Source: Verrucomicrobiota bacterium (lineage in GTDB: Bacteria; Verrucomicrobiota; Verrucomicrobiia; Opitutales; Opitutaceae). Taken from it: a DNA stretch of 64,000 nt. Location: contig JAEKKV010000015.1 of assembly GCA_019510185.1 (NCBI GenBank), positions 143,420-207,419 of the forward strand, written 5' to 3'. The position numbers and the translations under genes were made by a program. Position 1 is the stretch's first letter, and every line of letters starts with the position of its first letter. Below, in pieces: positions 25,988 through 41,300 of this stretch. Below the pieces are notes generated by a model. That model did not search any database and had not been told where the DNA came from. It worked only from the letters and a program-made list of their open reading frames with translations.

Positions 25988-27406
25988 ATGACCTCAACGC
26001 CAATCAGGCCGACGGCACGCCTCGCCTACGCCTTCGCCGGTCTGCTCGCAATGATCGCGATGCCTTTGGCGATCCATGCCGCCAACCCCTTTCTTCCCGG
26101 TTATGAATACATCCCCGACGGTGATCCGCACGTGTTTGGCGACCGCGTGTATCTCTACGGATCGCATGACCTCGCCAACTCCCAGAGCTTTTGTGATTAC
26201 ATCCTGAAGGTCTGGTCGGCACCGCTCAATGACCTCAACACCTGGACCGATCATGGTGTCGTGCTCGCCACGCGGGACATCGATGGACGCAAGGATGACG
26301 TCCCTTGGTCCGACAACCAATTTTACGCTCCGGATATCGCGAAGATAGACGGTAAGTATTACCTCTTCGCCCAGATCGTCGGAGCACCCTGCGCGGTGGC
26401 AGTGGGCGATACGCCCGCGGGGCCGTTCAAGGTGATCACCCATGTCCAGCCTCCCGCCGGCGCGCCGATCGATTTCGGCGTTTGGGCGCAATACTTCGAC
26501 CCGGGTCTGCTCGTGGACGACGACGGCAAGGTTTACCTCTATTATGGCGGTGGCCGCTCCTACATGGTGCAGCTCGACCCGAAGAACCCGACTCAAGTCT
26601 TACCGGATACCTACCAAATCGACGTGCTGTCGCGCGAAGCGCCGTTCAAGTACCAGGAAGGGCCGTCCCCCCGCAAAATCAACGGCACCTATTATCTGGT
26701 CTATGCCCGGGGTGCGGATCTGGCCTACGCCACCAGCGATGCGCCGACCGGTCCGTTCAACTACCGCGGCGTCATCGTGAGCAACAGCGGCGACGCGCAT
26801 GGTGGCAACATCCATGGCGGCCTGGCCAAGCTCAACGGCCAGTGGTATATCTTCTATCATCGCCAGACTAATAAAACGGTCTTCTCGCGCCGGGCCTGCG
26901 CGGAGCCGGTCACGATCAAGCCCGACGGCAGCATTCCGCAGGTTGAGCAAACCTCGCAGGGCTTTGAGCCAAGTCTCGACCCCTACAAAGTGACCCCGGC
27001 CGACATTGCCTGCGTGTTCCGAGGCGGAAGCTATGTCACCGAGCTGGACAAACGCACGCGTCCGGTGATGGGCAATAGAAACGGCTGCGTCGTGGGATAT
27101 AAGTACTTCGACTTCGGCGACATCGTTCTTCCCGGGCAGTCTTCGTCATTCACGCTGCAGTTTCGCAACACGGAGGCTTCAGGTCAGGTCGAGGTCTGGC
27201 TAGGCGACCCGAAAGGCGACGGTGAGAAACTAGGCGCGGTTTTGATCGATAAGCAGGAGCCCGGCAAAGATGCGTGGCGGGAAATCACCGTTCCGGTCCG
27301 TAATATAAGCGGGCGCCACGCCATTTATTTCAGGTTCACGTCGGATCTCCAAGGTGCGCCGATCGCCGACATTCGCTCGTTTGCTTTCACTCGGGATACC
27401 CAATGA
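25988..27406 (+). CDS. GH43 glycosidase with C-terminal CBM6-like domain, secreted
   Basis: The 472-residue protein has a signal peptide ending near AIHAANP. The five-bladed propeller carries the three GH43 acidic residues: base Asp46 in PDGDPHVFG, Asp116 in FYAPDIAKIDGKYYL and acid Glu224 in YQEGPSPRKING. Residues about 345-470 form a beta-sandwich resembling CBM6. Known relatives are beta-xylosidases, arabinofuranosidases or galactosidases, and I cannot choose between them. Its stop overlaps the next GH2 start (ATGA), linking their translation. Confidence 0.9.
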   Translation: MTSTPIRPTARLAYAFAGLLAMIAMPLAIHAANPFLPGYEYIPDGDPHVFGDRVYLYGSHDLANSQSFCDYILKVWSAPLNDLNTWTDHGVVLATRDIDGRKDDVPWSDNQFYAPDIAKIDGKYYLFAQIVGAPCAVAVGDTPAGPFKVITHVQPPAGAPIDFGVWAQYFDPGLLVDDDGKVYLYYGGGRSYMVQLDPKNPTQVLPDTYQIDVLSREAPFKYQEGPSPRKINGTYYLVYARGADLAYATSDAPTGPFNYRGVIVSNSGDAHGGNIHGGLAKLNGQWYIFYHRQTNKTVFSRRACAEPVTIKPDGSIPQVEQTSQGFEPSLDPYKVTPADIACVFRGGSYVTELDKRTRPVMGNRNGCVVGYKYFDFGDIVLPGQSSSFTLQFRNTEASGQVEVWLGDPKGDGEKLGAVLIDKQEPGKDAWREITVPVRNISGRHAIYFRFTSDLQGAPIADIRSFAFTRDTQ

Positions 27407-29870
27407 AGATGTTTTCCCGTCTGTGTTTTTGCGCATTCATTATACTGGAATCGCTTTGCACGATTGAGGCGGCTCCGGTCGGGTCTCCGCGCAGGGTATA
27501 CTCGCTGGACGAGGGTTGGCGCTTTCATTTAGGCGAGGCTCCCGAGGCCGTAGCCCCTGACTACAATGACAGCGCCTGGCGTCAGGTGGACGTGCCGCAC
27601 GATTACGTGGTCGAGGGCTCGTTTGTTCCGAGCGACCCGGGCACATCCCCGGGCTCGAAGCCGTCATGGTTTTCCCTCCATGCATTCCTTCCGGTCAAAT
27701 CTGCGGTGTATCGGAAGGAACTTCCGATTCCGGCGGACGCCAAGGGCAAGCGCCTATGGCTGGAGTTCGACGGCGTGTTCAACAACAGCCGCTACTGGTT
27801 GAACGGTCGCGAGGTCTATAGCCAATACAGCGGCTATACACGGGCGCGTTTCGATATAACGACGGCGACCGATTTCGGCGGTCGGAACGTGTTGGTCGTG
27901 CAGATCGATCCGCGCTACGAAGGCTGGTGGTATGAAGGCGGCGGCATTTATCGCCATGCCCGCATGGTCGTGCTCGACCCGGTACACATCGCGCCTGACG
28001 GCGTGTTCGTGGCTCCGCAGCTCGCCGATCCGGGCGACGGCGTCCGCGCCGATGCCGATATTAAAATCAGCACCGCTCTCGCCAACGCCGGGGACGTGCC
28101 CGCCGAGGCGACCGTTCTCAACGAGGTCTTCGACGCCACCGGCAAGGTAATCGCGACCACGTCCTCCGCCCAAGCCCTCGCGGCCCGGGCCGACGCCACG
28201 GTCTCGCAATCGATTTCGTTGTCCGGAGCCACGCTTTGGTCCGTGGAGACTCCTTATCTCTACAAACTGCGCAGCACCGTTAGCCTGGCCGGAAAAATCG
28301 TCGATCAAACCACGGCGGCCTTTGGGGTGCGTCATATCCGCTTCGACGCCGCGCACGGCTTTTTCCTCAACGGCAAGCACGTCAAATTGAAGGGCGTGAA
28401 CATGCATCAGGACCACGCGGGCGTGGGCGTTGCGGTGCCCGACCGCCTCTTCACTTGGCGCCTCGAACGCCTGAAGGAAATGGGCTGCAACGCCATTCGC
28501 CTCTCTCATAATCCCGTAACCCCCTTCCTCCTCGATGAGTGCGACCGCATGGGCATCCTCGTGATGGCCGAGAATCGCAACCTCGGGGACGTCTATGTCG
28601 ATCAGACGCCAAAGGACGCTCCCGCCGTCGAGCATCGAGAACTCAGCGCGCTGATCCTGCGCGACCGCAACCACCCGAGCATCTTCTGCTGGTCGCTTTG
28701 CAATGAGCAATGGATCCAAGGCACTCCCGAATCCGGGGCCATGGTGCGGGCGATGATGAAGCGTGTCCGTGAACTCGACCCGACCCGGGTGATCACTGCG
28801 GCGCTCAACGGTGGTTTCGACACGCCCGAGGGCATCATCGGCCAGCTCGACGTGATCGGCATCAACTACAATCCGTGGGTCTATGACGGTGTGCATGCGC
28901 AGTTCTCCAAGGTGCCGATGATCGCCTCCGAAATCGCCAGCGAGATAGGCACGCGCGGCATTTACGCGACCGAACACTGGGAGAATTATTATGGCGACCG
29001 CGAGCGTGGTTATGTTGCAGCCTATAGTATCACGGCCGGCCCCGCCGGGCAGACAGTCGAGAACGCGTGGCCGCCGGTGGCGGAGCGCGAGAATATCGCG
29101 GGCGGCTTCGTCTGGGCGGGCTTCGATTATAAAGGCGAGCCGCGGCCCTTCGAGTGGCCGGTCATCAACTGTCATTACGGGTTCTTCGACATCTGCGGGT
29201 TCCCGAAAGACAGTTACTACTACTATAAGGCCTGGTGGAGCGACGAACCCGTGCTGCACCTTTTCCCGCATTGGAACTGGCCGGGTAGGGAAGGGCAGGA
29301 GATTCCCGTCTGGGTCCATAGCAACTGCGACGAGGTCGAGTTGTTCCTCAACGGCGTCTCGCTCGGCAGGCAAACCGTGAAGCCGCTCCATCACTTGGAG
29401 TGGAAGGTAAAATACGCGCCCGGCACCCTGCTGGTGCGCGGTTTCAAGGGCGGCAAGGAAATCCTCACCGACAAGGTCGAGACCACCGGCCAGCCCGTCG
29501 CGGTGAATCTCGCGGCGGATCGCACCACGATCACCGCCGACGGTAAGGACGTCGCCGTCTTCACGGTGCAGGTCGCCGACGCGAAGGGGCGCATGGTTCC
29601 CACCGCGAACGATGCCATCACCTTCGCCATCACCGGCCCTGGCAAGATCATCGGTGTCGGCAACGGCGATCCGTCGTCGCACGAGCCGGACCAGTTCGTC
29701 GCGACCAAGGACAACCCGTCGCCCAAGTGGAGCCGCAGCCTGTTCAACGGCCTCGCGCAGGTCCTCGTGCAATCCACGCAGGCCCCCGGCGAAATCAAAC
29801 TCACCGCGACCGGCAAGGGCCTCGAGCCTGCCTCCGTCACCGTGCAAACGACGCCGAAAGAGTTTTCGAA

Positions 29871-29874
<4 letters not shown>
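27403..29874 (+). CDS. GH2 beta-galactosidase-like enzyme, secreted
   Basis: The 823-residue protein has a signal peptide ending near TIEAAPVG. The GH2 layout follows: sugar-binding domain (VDVPHDYVVEG), immunoglobulin-like domain, and barrel with MHQDHAGVGVAVPDRL. Acid/base Glu435 lies in WSLCNEQW, where the usual Gly of GNE is Cys. Nucleophile Glu510 is in MIASEIASEIGTRG. DUF4982-like and C-terminal Ig-like domains complete it. Both ends overlap their neighbours by 4 bases. It is a tandem paralogue of the next gene, with a nearly identical stretch near the C terminus. Confidence 0.9.
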
Positions 29875-33231
<3,357 letters not shown>

Positions 33232-33254
33232 GATACCGCCTTGGCCTTCCCTTT

Positions 33255-35600
33255 ATGCTTCGACTCTCGCGACTCCTCCCGATTCTGATCCTGGCACTCG
33301 CCACCCCCGGGATGGCCGGCTCCACGCCGGCCCCCGCCGTCGCCTCCGAGGACGACGCCCCGTGGGTGCTCTGGTATCGCCAGCCCGCGACCCAGTGGGT
33401 CGAGGCGCTGCCGGTCGGCAACGGGCATCTTGGCGCGATGGTTTTCGGCGGCGTGGAAACCGAGCGGCTCCAGCTCAACGAGGACACGCTCTGGGCCGGC
33501 GGCCCCTACAATCCGGTGAATCCGCAGGCGAAGGCCGCGTTGCCGGAGGTGCGCCAGCTCCTTTTCGCCGGGAAGTTCGAGGAAGCCAAAAAACGGGTGA
33601 ACGAAAAGCTCATCGGTGTCCCGAAGAGCCAGATGCAGTATCAGACCGTCGGCGATCTTTCGTTGACCTTTCCAGGGACGAATACCCCCACCGTGGGCTA
33701 CCGTCGCAGCCTGAACCTCGATACCGCGACGGCCTCCGTGAGCTACACACGGGACGGCGTGAACTACTCCCGAGGGGTGTTCGCGAGCGCGCCGGACAAC
33801 GTCATCGTCGTGCGCCTCACCGCGGACAAGCCGGGCAACATTTCTTTCACGGCGGGTCTGAAGACCCCGTTGTGGGGCTCGGTCGTGTCGACCGATGGCG
33901 GCGACACGCTGGTGATGGGCGGCAAAGGCACCGACTCGAACGATGTGGCTGGCGTCATCCGGTATCAGGCGCGCGTCAAGGTCGTCGCCACAGGCGGAAG
34001 CATCACGTCGGGCGCCGATGGCATCACGGTGGTAAAAGCCGACTCGGTCACGCTTCTCGTCACCGCTGCCACCAGCTATAGAAATTTCCAAGACGCCGGC
34101 GGCGATCCCGAGGCGATCACGAAAGGCATCCTGGCCGCGGCTTCGAAGAAATCCTTGGACGACCTGCGCGCCGAACATCTCCGGGACTACCAGGCCTTGT
34201 TCCGCCGCGTGACGCTGGACCTTGGCCGGACCTACGCGATGAAGCAGCCGACCGACGAGCGCATCCGGCATTTCGCCGAAGGCGGGGATCCGCAGCTCGC
34301 GGCGCTCTACTACCAGTTCGGACGTTATCTGCTCATCAGCTCGTCTCGCCCCGGCGGCCAGCCCGCCAACCTTCAGGGCATCTGGAACGACAGCCTGTTC
34401 CCGCCTTGGCAGAGCAAATACACGATCAACATCAACACCGAGATGAACTACTGGCCGGCCGAGTCCGGCAACCTCGCGGAGTGCGTCGAACCGCTCATCG
34501 CGATGGTCGGCGATCTCTCCGTGACCGGTGCGCGCACCGCGCGGGAGATGTATGGCGCGCGCGGCTGGGTGGCGCATCACAACACCGACATCTGGCGGGC
34601 GACCGCGCCGATCGACAGCGCGGACTCGGGCATGTGGCCGACCGGCGGCGCGTGGCTCTGCCTGCACCTTTGGGATCGCTACGAATTCAGCGGCGACCCG
34701 CAGGTGTTGAAGCGCATCTACCCGATCATGAAGGGCGCGGCCGAGTTCTTCATCGACACGCTGCAGGAGGATCCGACCCACAAATGGCTCGTCACCAATC
34801 CCTCGAGTTCGCCGGAAAACTGGCACCCGGGCGGGCCGCTGTGCGTCGGGCCGACGATGGACAACCAGATCCTGCGCGACCTCTTCGCCAACACGATCAC
34901 GGCGGCGACGCTTCTCGGCGTGGACGAGGATTTCCGGAAGCAGCTCGACTCCGCGCGCGCGCGGCTCGCGCCGAACCAGATCGGCAGCGCCGGGCAACTT
35001 CAGGAGTGGCTCGCGGACTGGGACCTTGAGACTGGGGATCGCCATCACCGGCACGTTTCCCATCTCTACGGATTGTATCCGGGTCGCGACATCTCGTTGC
35101 GCGGGACGCCCGAGCTGGCGCAGGCGGTGAAAAAATCGCTGGAACTCCGCGGCGACAAAGCCACCGGTTGGGCGACCGCCTGGCGTATTTGTTTGTGGAC
35201 TCACCTCGGCGACGGTGACCACGCGTTCGAGATTCTTAAACTCCTCATCAGCTCGGAACTCACGTATCCGAACATGTTCGACGCGCATCCACCCTTTCAG
35301 ATCGACGGAAATTTCGGTGGCGCGGCGGGCATCGCCGAGATGCTCGTTCAGTCGCGGGCCGGCGAAATCGAGTTCTTGCCCGCGCTCCCGAAGGCCTGGC
35401 CGGCCGGCCACGTGCGCGGCCTGCGGGTGCGCGGTGGTTTCACCGTGGACATCGAGTGGCGCGATGGTCGCCTCGTCGCCGCGACGCTGCGCGGTGCGCC
35501 CGGCCGGTCCCTTCGCCTCCGCAACGGACAAACCGTCGTGGCTCTGCCCCTGCCCGAGAGCGGCACGCTCACCTGGAGGGGCGGTCCGGATGGCTCATGA
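33255..35600 (+). CDS. GH95 alpha-L-fucosidase, secreted
   Basis: The start at 33255 gives a signal peptide (LLPILILALATPGMAG) and a 781-residue protein. GH95 signatures are WVEALPVGNGHLGAMVFGG, NEDTLWAGGPYNP, NLQGIWNDSLFPPW, the catalytic-centre segment ININTEMNYWPAE and HRHVSHLYGLYPG. Known members hydrolyse alpha-1,2-linked fucose by inversion; in plants this is the xyloglucan fucose. Some relatives act on alpha-galactose, so the sugar is not certain. It complements the GH29 enzyme at 11520. Confidence 0.93.
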   Translation: MLRLSRLLPILILALATPGMAGSTPAPAVASEDDAPWVLWYRQPATQWVEALPVGNGHLGAMVFGGVETERLQLNEDTLWAGGPYNPVNPQAKAALPEVRQLLFAGKFEEAKKRVNEKLIGVPKSQMQYQTVGDLSLTFPGTNTPTVGYRRSLNLDTATASVSYTRDGVNYSRGVFASAPDNVIVVRLTADKPGNISFTAGLKTPLWGSVVSTDGGDTLVMGGKGTDSNDVAGVIRYQARVKVVATGGSITSGADGITVVKADSVTLLVTAATSYRNFQDAGGDPEAITKGILAAASKKSLDDLRAEHLRDYQALFRRVTLDLGRTYAMKQPTDERIRHFAEGGDPQLAALYYQFGRYLLISSSRPGGQPANLQGIWNDSLFPPWQSKYTININTEMNYWPAESGNLAECVEPLIAMVGDLSVTGARTAREMYGARGWVAHHNTDIWRATAPIDSADSGMWPTGGAWLCLHLWDRYEFSGDPQVLKRIYPIMKGAAEFFIDTLQEDPTHKWLVTNPSSSPENWHPGGPLCVGPTMDNQILRDLFANTITAATLLGVDEDFRKQLDSARARLAPNQIGSAGQLQEWLADWDLETGDRHHRHVSHLYGLYPGRDISLRGTPELAQAVKKSLELRGDKATGWATAWRICLWTHLGDGDHAFEILKLLISSELTYPNMFDAHPPFQIDGNFGGAAGIAEMLVQSRAGEIEFLPALPKAWPAGHVRGLRVRGGFTVDIEWRDGRLVAATLRGAPGRSLRLRNGQTVVALPLPESGTLTWRGGPDGS

Positions 35601-35645
35601 GGATCCGTCGGCTCTATAATCAGGTTTATTTTTCTTCTTCTCCCC

Positions 35646-38225
35646 ATGCCCACTTCCACCTTCGCTCCCGTCCCGATCACCGTATCAGCGCGTCCCACCG
35701 CAGGGCTTTCGACCGCTGATTCCGCGCCCGTCGATCCAGTCGCGTTGCGTCGCGCGGACCTCGCCCTGTCCCGGCTCACGTTAGAGGAGAAAGTCGCCCT
35801 GCTCGCCGGCAACGGCACCATGAGCATCGCCGCGCAGGCCAAGATCGGCCTGAACGACGAGTTTTGGTTCAGTGACGGCCCCCACACCGTGCGGCCCGAG
35901 CTCGACCGGCACACGTTCAACTCCGCCCACCGCACCGACGACGTCGCGACCGTGTTGCCCACGCTCTCGGCTCTCGCCGCGACTTGGGACGTCGACCTGG
36001 CGCGCCGCTTCGGCGAACTCCTCGGCCGCGAGGCGCGGGACCGCGGCAAGGACGTGCTGCTCGGCCCTGGCGTGAACCTCATGCGCACCCCGCTCAACGG
36101 TCGCAACTACGAATATCTCGGCGAAGACCCCGTGCTGGCCGGGCGCCTGGCCGTCGCCTACGTGCACGGCGTGCAGTCCCAGAACGTGGCCGCCTGTGTC
36201 AAACACTACGCCGGTAACGAGCAGGAATGGGAGCGCGGCACGGTGGACGTACGCATGGACGAACGCACCCTGCGCGAACTCTACCTTGTGCCCTTCGAGG
36301 CCGCCGTGAAGGACGGCGGGGCGCTCACGCTGATGAACGGCTACAACCGGTTTCGCGGCGAATTTTGCAGCCATAACGACTACCTCAATAACCAGGTCTT
36401 GAAGCACGAGTGGGGTTTCCCCGGCTTCGTGGTCAGCGATTGGAGCGGCCTGCACGACACGGTCGCCGGTGCGCTCGGCGGACTCGATGTCGAGATGAAC
36501 GCCGGCGACGCGATCCGGTTCTACAAACAACCCTTGATTGACGCCGTGCGCGACGGCCGCGTGCCCGAGTCAGTCGTCGATGATCATGCCCGGCGCGTGC
36601 TCTACGTCATGGCCAAGATCGGCAAGCTGGGCGATTTCCCGCGCGCCCCCGGCGTGCGCGGCACTGTGGCGCACTACGCCTTTGCCCGGGAAGTCGCCGA
36701 GCAGGCCATCGTGCTGCTGAAAAACGACGACGGCATCCTGCCCTTGGATCGCACCCGCATTCACCGCCTCCTCGTGATCGGTCCCAACGCGACCGCCCGC
36801 CACACCGGCGGCGGGTGGAGCGCCGAGGGCAAGCCGCCCTACGAGACCACGCCGTTGGAGGGCCTGCAGAAATTACTCGGCGAACACGTGGTGATCGAGC
36901 ACATCCCCGGTCCCTTTGCCGAGTGCTACGAGTCGGTGCCGGAACTCGCCATCCAGACGATTGACTCCAGCGATCTCGCCCAAGGCGCGGCGGTGCGTGG
37001 TTGGACTGCGGAGTATTTCGCATCGTCCGATTTCAAGGCCGCGCCGATTTCCCGTGGGTTCGAGCGTCGCCCCGGCCTGGCTACGCACGGGGCCGCGCGC
37101 TGGACCGCCGAGATTGTCGCGCCGGAGACGGGCGATTACCGGCTCTCCGCGATCCACGATGGTCGTGTGCGGGTGCGGGTGGACGGAGCCGTCGCCCTCG
37201 AAGTGGACGTGGGTGAAGTCGTGCGACGGAGCGAGGGCTCCGTTCGTCTGGAGCAGGGACGGCACCATGTATTCACCATTGAATATGCACCGAAGAGATC
37301 GGACGAAACCCGTTGCGAGTTTGGTTGGCGTTTGCCGTCCCGGGAGCCGATCACCCTTGGAAAACTTGCGGAGCGCGTGCGCGCCGCGGATGCGGTGGTG
37401 TTTTTCACCGGCAACCGGCTCGGCCACGGCCGGGCGCAGGAAGGCGAGGGGGCCGACCGTCCCCACCTAAGTCTTCCCGATGGCGAAAACGAAGCCATCA
37501 CGGCGGTTCTGGCCGTCCGTCCGGACGCGGTGATCGTCAACCAAAGCGGATCGCCGGTGGAGATGCCGTGGGTCGAATGGGCGCCCACGCTGGTGCAGTA
37601 TTGGTTCTGTGGCATGGACGGCGGGAGTGCACTGGCACGCGTGCTCTTCGGCGATGTCAACCCGTCCGGACGGCTGCCTTTCACTTTCCCGAGGAGCCTG
37701 GCCGATTCGCCGGCCCACGCGTTGGACAACTACGGCCCGGTGCGGGTCGAGTATGCGGAAGGTGTCTTCATCGGATACCGCTGGGATGACGCCAAGGGGT
37801 TGGAGCCGTTGTTTCCCTTCGGCCACGGCCTCAGCTATACGCGCTTCGAACTCGGGGCGACGGTGCCCTCTAAGAAATCTTTGCGCGTCGGAGAGTCCCT
37901 GACCGTGCGAGTTCCTGTGACCAACGTTGGCGAACGCGCCGGGGCCGAGGTAGTGCAGCTCTATGTGGAGGACGTTGAGGCGAGCGTGCCGCGTCCGCCG
38001 CGCGAATTGAAGGGCTTCGCGAAGCTGTGGCTGGCGGCGGGTGAGACGGGCGTGGCGGAGTTTACGCTGACTCCGCGCGACTTCGCTTTCTGGGATGTTG
38101 AGAGTGCCGGGTGGAAGATCGAGCCCGGTGAGTTCGTCCTCCACGCGGGCACTTCCTCACGGCGACTCTCGCCCGGAGTGCGGGTGACTATGCTCGGCGA
38201 GGCCGCCGACGCGGGCGGGCGATAA
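35646..38225 (+). CDS. GH3 beta-glucosidase with PA14 domain
   Basis: The 859-residue protein has the GH3 two-domain core with nucleophile Asp265 in FVVSDWSGLHD and KHYAGNEQEWERG before it. A PA14 domain is inserted at about residues 450-560 (TAEYFASSDF). A fibronectin III-like domain ends it (VPVTNVGERAGAEVVQLYV). The N terminus is polar with no signal peptide, so it may be cytoplasmic, unlike most neighbours. It could hydrolyse cello-oligosaccharides or glucosides left after xylose removal. A short relic of a related GH3 gene's C terminus lies at 45488. Confidence 0.93.
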   Translation: MPTSTFAPVPITVSARPTAGLSTADSAPVDPVALRRADLALSRLTLEEKVALLAGNGTMSIAAQAKIGLNDEFWFSDGPHTVRPELDRHTFNSAHRTDDVATVLPTLSALAATWDVDLARRFGELLGREARDRGKDVLLGPGVNLMRTPLNGRNYEYLGEDPVLAGRLAVAYVHGVQSQNVAACVKHYAGNEQEWERGTVDVRMDERTLRELYLVPFEAAVKDGGALTLMNGYNRFRGEFCSHNDYLNNQVLKHEWGFPGFVVSDWSGLHDTVAGALGGLDVEMNAGDAIRFYKQPLIDAVRDGRVPESVVDDHARRVLYVMAKIGKLGDFPRAPGVRGTVAHYAFAREVAEQAIVLLKNDDGILPLDRTRIHRLLVIGPNATARHTGGGWSAEGKPPYETTPLEGLQKLLGEHVVIEHIPGPFAECYESVPELAIQTIDSSDLAQGAAVRGWTAEYFASSDFKAAPISRGFERRPGLATHGAARWTAEIVAPETGDYRLSAIHDGRVRVRVDGAVALEVDVGEVVRRSEGSVRLEQGRHHVFTIEYAPKRSDETRCEFGWRLPSREPITLGKLAERVRAADAVVFFTGNRLGHGRAQEGEGADRPHLSLPDGENEAITAVLAVRPDAVIVNQSGSPVEMPWVEWAPTLVQYWFCGMDGGSALARVLFGDVNPSGRLPFTFPRSLADSPAHALDNYGPVRVEYAEGVFIGYRWDDAKGLEPLFPFGHGLSYTRFELGATVPSKKSLRVGESLTVRVPVTNVGERAGAEVVQLYVEDVEASVPRPPRELKGFAKLWLAAGETGVAEFTLTPRDFAFWDVESAGWKIEPGEFVLHAGTSSRRLSPGVRVTMLGEAADAGGR

Positions 38226-38272
38226 GCAGGCGTCGGCGGAGCTGCAGAATTAACCTGTCTCTGGTTCCTTAC

Positions 38273-38286
38273 CTGAACGGTATCAG
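38273..38286 (+). promoter_or_regulatory. CTGAAC-NN-TGTCAG element before the giant fusion gene
   Basis: CTGAACGGTATCAG differs from the consensus by one base, and the flanks extend its symmetry to CCTGA-N6-TCAGG. It ends 51 bp before the start at 38338 and points toward that gene. Confidence 0.5.
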
Positions 38287-38337
38287 GCGCCCGTCGCTCG
38301 CGCGCGGTCTCCTGATCGGGTGTGTTGGCGGCCCCCT

Positions 38338-41300
38338 ATGCTGCCTCGCCCCTTTGGCTTCGGACCAATCCGACGGTTGTTCCGCTCGTACCCCATTTTC
38401 TTCCTCGTTGCAGCGCTCATCGGCACGGCGGGAATCGCTACTGCGGCGAACATCACTGAGATCAAAACCTATCAGTCAACCATCAGCACGGATGCGCAAG
38501 GCCCGCTCGATCTGACGATGGAGGTGAATTATAACAACGCCGTCTCCAACGCTCCGGTGATGGTGACAACGCATCAGTATTCCGGCCCGACAGGTCTCTT
38601 CGACCAAGTGAGGCCCAATGCCCAGCAGCTTCGAGATCAGGGGTTCTTCGTCATCACGGTCGCAATGCGGGGTCGGGAAGGTTCCGACGGCGTCCGCGAC
38701 TCCGGGGGGCTTGAGATTTATGATATCTTCGACGCCGTGGAGGCTGCGAAGGCCCAGTATGGCAGCTTCATCAACCCGACTAATATCAACATTACCGGCT
38801 ACTCCGGCGGAGGCGGGAACACCATGTCGGCGCTGACGAAATTCCCTGACTATTTCCGCACCGGATCCGCCTTCTATGGCATGTCGGACTACGGCTACGA
38901 TTTGACCAATGGTTGGTATAACAACGGCGCCACCAGTGGCCGCACCCCGCAGCTTGACGCCGACATCGGCAATCCGAACAGCCCAACGACCGCGTTGATT
39001 ACCTCGCGCTACCTGGCGCGGGCTTCGAATCTCGCCTCCCGGAACAATCCTTATAGCGAGATCCATCTCTTCGTAGATAGCGACGAGCCCATTTGCCCGC
39101 CGATCAATGACACGAGTTATCGTGACAACGCGATCGCCGCCGCGAGTTTCACCGGGGAGTTCAGCAAAATCACCCTGCATATCGGAACTGCCGGGACTTA
39201 TCAGGACTTCAACGGCAATGGGATTAATGACGCTGGTGAGGAGCAATACTGGCCCCATACCACCATGACGCCGACCCAGCAGGCGGCGGGCACCGCTTGG
39301 TATATCAATCGCGTGCTCAATGGCTCGATCGCGGCCCCCGTGCTGAACGCCAGCGATAACCTGTTTGTCGCCGGCTTCGTTCGCACCAAAAAATTCAGCT
39401 TCTTCATCGGCGACGGTCAGAACGGGGCGGGCTCCCTCTTCTATGCCCTCTCCGCTGGAGTGAAGACCTTCACCTTTCATCTCCAGAGCACCTACGCGGT
39501 CACCGGTAAACTCACCGTGGACACTGCCGACATGAGCGGCCAAACGGTCACGGTGGTCCGCAACGGCGTCGTGACCGCCACCTTCGCTGGCGGCGGCACT
39601 TACCAAGTGACCGGGATCGCGGATAACGAGACGGTTCGACTGGTCGCCCAAGGCATCGTCGGTGCGACGACCAACGACATCCAGTACCTCTCCGGCACCG
39701 ACAAGGACAACACCGTGCCGTGGGACTTTCGCGTGTCCGCCGGACGGAATGCTGGAGTTTGGACGACGATTCCCGTGCCGTCCTGCTGGGAGACCAAGGG
39801 CTTCGGCTCCTACGAATACGGCTACATGAACACCACCGAGCAGGGCGATTATAAGAAAACGTTCACCGTGCCTGCCAACTGGGCCGGCAAGCGCATCTTC
39901 CTCGTTTTCGAGGGTTCGATGACCGACACCACCCCGCTCATCAACGGCGTGTCCCCCGGCGGCGGGGGAATGGTGGTTCCGGCCGCGCTGCCCAACGACC
40001 GTGCCTTCAACAACAGCGCGTCCACCTCGATGGGGCAGGGCGGGGGAGTGGCTGCCAGCGCCAGCGGCAATCTCAACCTCGGCACGCTCACTAGTTTCAC
40101 GGTGGCCTGCTGGGTGAAGCCCGAGGCGGACTTCAGCACGATACCCGACGGGCGTTTCCCGCGCCTCATGGACATCGGCTCGGCGGCGAACTACGATGCA
40201 AACGGCAGTGGCGTTTACTTGTCCGCCTACAACTCCGGGGGCAACACCCGCACGCTCCAGTTCAAGGTGAATAACGATTCCGGCAACGGCGTGATCGCCA
40301 CGCCCAACGTGCTGAGCGGAAGCGACTGGACGTTCGTGGCGGTGACCTACGATTCCACCCTGGGCTCGAACCAGGTGAAAGTTTATGTCGGAAACCGATC
40401 CGGTGCCCTGGGCAGTCCGGTGACCACAGCCACTTACGGAGCGGGAGCATCGGTGCCGTTTGGCACGAGCGCGTTCGCCTATTTTCTCAACCGCGGCAGC
40501 GATCGCGGCCGCGCCTTCGACGGCTGGGGAGACGATTTCCGCATCTTCAGCGGTGCTCTCACCCAGGCTCAGCTCGAAACTGTGCGCGGGTCCGGCCTCA
40601 GTGCCAGCGTCACGCCGCCGACTCCGCTGTATCAGTGGAACTTCAACAACGCCACCAGCGGCACGACTGTTTCGCCGGCTGTCGGCACGGGCGGCGTTCT
40701 CACTTTGCAAAACTCCGCCGGCACGGCCACGGACCTGTATTCGCCCATCGGCGGCGGCATCAGCGCGAGTCAGGCCGCGGTCTCGTCGGTTGTTCACCAG
40801 GGTAGCTTTTACGAATTCAGCTACGACGTGACGAGCAACCTGAACTACGGCGCGAGCAATCTCCTCGAAGTCAACGTGAAGAAAGTCTCCGCGAACGCAT
40901 CCGTGAACGACGCCGAGCGGACGGCGGACTACTGGGTCTTTGGCGGCATCTATCGTCCGGTGTATCTCGAGGCCCGGCCCGCCATGAATATCGAGCGCGT
41001 CGCCGTCGATGCGAAGGCCAGCGGGCAGATCACCGTGAACACGTTCCTGTCCGGTGTGAGCAGCTCCTGCACCGTGGCCGCGCGGGTGACGGATATGAAC
41101 AATGTCGCGCTCGGCTCCGAGTTCACCGCGACCGCGGCCACCAACGCGACCAGCGCCACGCTTTCCGCCACGCTGCCCACGCCGAACCCGTGGTCGCCCG
41201 AGTTCCCGAACCTCTACAAGCTCATCGTCGAGATCCGCGACGGAGCGACGGTGCTGTGTTCGCGCACGGAGACCATCGGCTTCCGCACGATCGGTTTCGT

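Noticed and set aside
25776..25991. A 71-codon open frame before the GH43 gene
   Set aside because: Composition is Arg/Trp-rich, there is no motif, and it ends at the next gene's start.
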